Shown here: in pieces, positions 62,249 through 64,000 of the stretch
How positions within the stretch are numbered: the first letter of the stretch is position 1
Layout of the letters: every line of letters starts with the position of its first letter
NCBI GenBank assembly: GCA_032622095.1
Contig: CP136061.1
Coordinates: 56,660,301-56,724,300 of the forward strand
Direction: 5' to 3'
Length of the DNA: 64,000 bases
Source of the DNA: Siphonodentalium dalli
Lineage: Eukaryota > Mollusca > Scaphopoda > Gadilida > Siphonodentaliidae
The notes under the pieces: model-generated
What the model was told of the DNA's origin: nothing
Database searches by the model: none
What the model saw: the letters and a program-made list of their open reading frames with translations, nothing else
Translations under genes and position numbers: made by a program

Positions 62249-63715
62249 TTTTTCACAGTTGTGGTGTTTTCTACAACAAGCGCTTGGACTAGCGGAAGAG
62301 CAAAATGTGACGGGAGCCAGTTTATGGGGTAGGGTTGTGTTTTTACAAGTAGTAGCCACTTTTGATAGGTATAGTAGCTAATTCCGCATATTATATTGAA
62401 GGAGTGATATCTGTGCAGTTTTTTAAAACAAATTGCTCGCGTCTATGTAATGAGTAGCCCGAGAAATTTGACATCGAATACGACAGTTTGTCTGAAAAAA
62501 ATCGTAATTTTTTGGGGTCATTATGTTATTTTATATCCATATCTGCGAAATTCATTCAAATCCCCCCGTTGAATTAGTATCTCTGGTTCGAGAATTGTGT
62601 ATTGAACAATATTGAGTACATTTGTTATATGTTTCGGCTGAAAAATTGTTATAGCATCCCATTATTCCCATGATTGTGAAAAATATAAAAGTTTGTTTTT
62701 TTATATGGAAAAAATGATTTAACTCAGAAAGCTCAACTCGGATTTTTGGGGACTTTTCGTGTCGCGTCCGCGATGATATGGCCTAAATAATATTTAAAAA
62801 AAATCAGCTTTCCCCGATTTATTTCCTTACTTAACAGCATTACATTAATACAAAATATGCCTCTAATATATAAATAAGGCACACACCGTCTGGTCCTATA
62901 CCAAAATGAGACTGAGTATAAAAATGGAAAGAAGTTCAATGTTTCACATGGGAGATACCTTTCTCACCGTCTAATGCCATTTATCATACAAGTATATATT
63001 GATTATACGAAACGATGTGTTCACGGACGAGTCACATATTTAATGCGAAATTTTGGGATGTGTGCGAAAATAATCAAATTTAGAAATTTTAACTGAAATT
63101 AAATGAAAAATGGATCTTTTTCAATTCTGATCGCAAAATTGTTCTTGTGCTATCAATTACATTATAGCGAGCATCTCTATCAAGTAAATGGTTGTTTTCA
63201 GCAAAACCCTGATCAAAAGAGCGTTTACAAATTCTTGTTGACTTATTTGATACGACAAATTGCGACAAACTTGTCGTACGTACTCGATACAATTCTTGTT
63301 AATAATGATCTACATTGACAGTTTTCTAATATATTTTGTTGATAAAACATATAGTATAAGAATAACTTAGTCTTGAGTTGAAAACAATTTTTCGAATTTA
63401 GAGAGCGTTTATTGACTAATAATTTCAACCATTATTGGCTGTCGTATGCGGCTCTTGTGTCAGATATACACAATTTCACAGAAAATATGTTGAATATCTA
63501 TTATTCGAGAAATATTTAGAAACAAGCACAAATAGATATAAGTAGAAAATTACATATAAGGTGAATTGAATAATTGATACCAGGTCCAAGATGGCTGCCA
63601 AAATGGCGATGGGACACAGAAATCAAGTCAGATGTATATTCATAACCAGACTTCTATTTAACTGTAATAACAGGACTCGGGATCGAAAGAACGTCAGTTA
63701 ATCAAATCGGTAATG
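62249..63715. other. AT-rich non-coding stretch, nothing recognised
   Basis: Several A/T homopolymers and overlapping open frames on both strands, none with a known domain or good splice pairs. No transposon end was recognised. Confidence 0.5.
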
Positions 63716-64000
63716 TGTATGGGTGTACACAGAGCGGCTGTGTGGTCATCCGTGTGGTGCAATGTTATACACGACGGTGTTGTTTGGTTATGGAAGGTAT
63801 ACTTGGAGTGGCTATATTTTTATTGGTGTTAAACGAGGGAGTAGCTTTATGGTCATGGTTCAAGTATATATGCACACACGGAGTAGCTAGATGGTCATTG
63901 GCGGGGCGTATTGGTATAGAGGGAGTGTCCTTGTTGTCAAGGTGGGTGTATCTGTGTATCTGGTGTGGGTATACATTGAGTGGCTGTATATCCATGGGTT
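63716..64000. repeat. Degenerate minisatellite of about 33-42 bp period, running off the window
   Basis: A unit like TATAC.CGGAGTGGCT.TATGGTCATGG repeats about eight times with strong divergence. Examples are CAGAGCGGCTGTGTGGTCAT, TTGGAGTGGCTATATTTTTA, GGGAGTAGCTTTATGGTCAT, CGGAGTAGCTAGATGGTCAT and TTGAGTGGCTGTATATCCAT. The minus-strand open frame here shows the same period as a recurring ATPS-type peptide word, so it is repeat, not gene. Confidence 0.75.

Noticed and set aside
63765-63995. 76-codon minus-strand gene with repeated ATPS-type words
   Set aside because: The peptide period equals the DNA minisatellite period.

Overview
This is eukaryotic, AT-rich, repeat-dense DNA. It is most likely from a mollusc or a related marine lophotrochozoan. 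The grounds are split exons with GT-AG borders, a SINE and a LINE ending in CGTTAAACCCC/CAATCAATC-type 3' tails common in molluscs, Helitrons with TC...CTAG ends, a Penelope-like relic, long TG/GA microsatellites, and no bacterial-style genes. Most short open frames are chance frames or copies of one frame inside satellite DNA.

Layout. (1) 1-16.65 kb holds parts of one minus-strand gene. Three exons (16493-16644, 8917-9080, 3780-3858) have good splice sites and reading phases that join exactly. The predicted peptide looks like a zona-pellucida (ZP) domain, as in egg-coat proteins. Its introns carry a 73-bp minisatellite touching a splice donor, a diverged 150-bp direct repeat, a foldback MITE, a LINE reverse-transcriptase relic (10.9-11.4 kb), a Penelope-like GIY-YIG relic (11.7-12.3 kb) and a LINE that keeps ORF1 but has no ORF2 (12.85-15.0 kb). 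The three protein-coding relics all lie antisense to the gene. (2) 16843-20250 is a head-to-tail array of four non-autonomous Helitrons. (3) 20.25-21.34 kb is apparently unique. (4) 21337-56400 is a 35-kb satellite array of about 40 monomers of about 888 bp. It contains a 4.45-kb five-monomer higher-order repeat duplicated in tandem. It ends in a 100-N assembly gap. (5) After the gap come the C-terminal end and 3' UTR of a LINE ORF2 (56.5-57.7 kb) and a dispersed repeat starting with a hairpin (57.9-58.4 kb). (6) 59484-62248 is a large inverted repeat. Its arms are made of roughly 170-bp subrepeats, and its spacer is an eroded minisatellite of about 28-34 bp period. (7) The right edge enters another degenerate minisatellite.

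The window therefore shows one split host gene, probably a secreted or membrane ZP-domain protein, embedded in and followed by mobile and satellite DNA. The features least explained by known families are the satellite with its higher-order structure, the composite inverted repeat, and the minisatellite that copies a splice donor.
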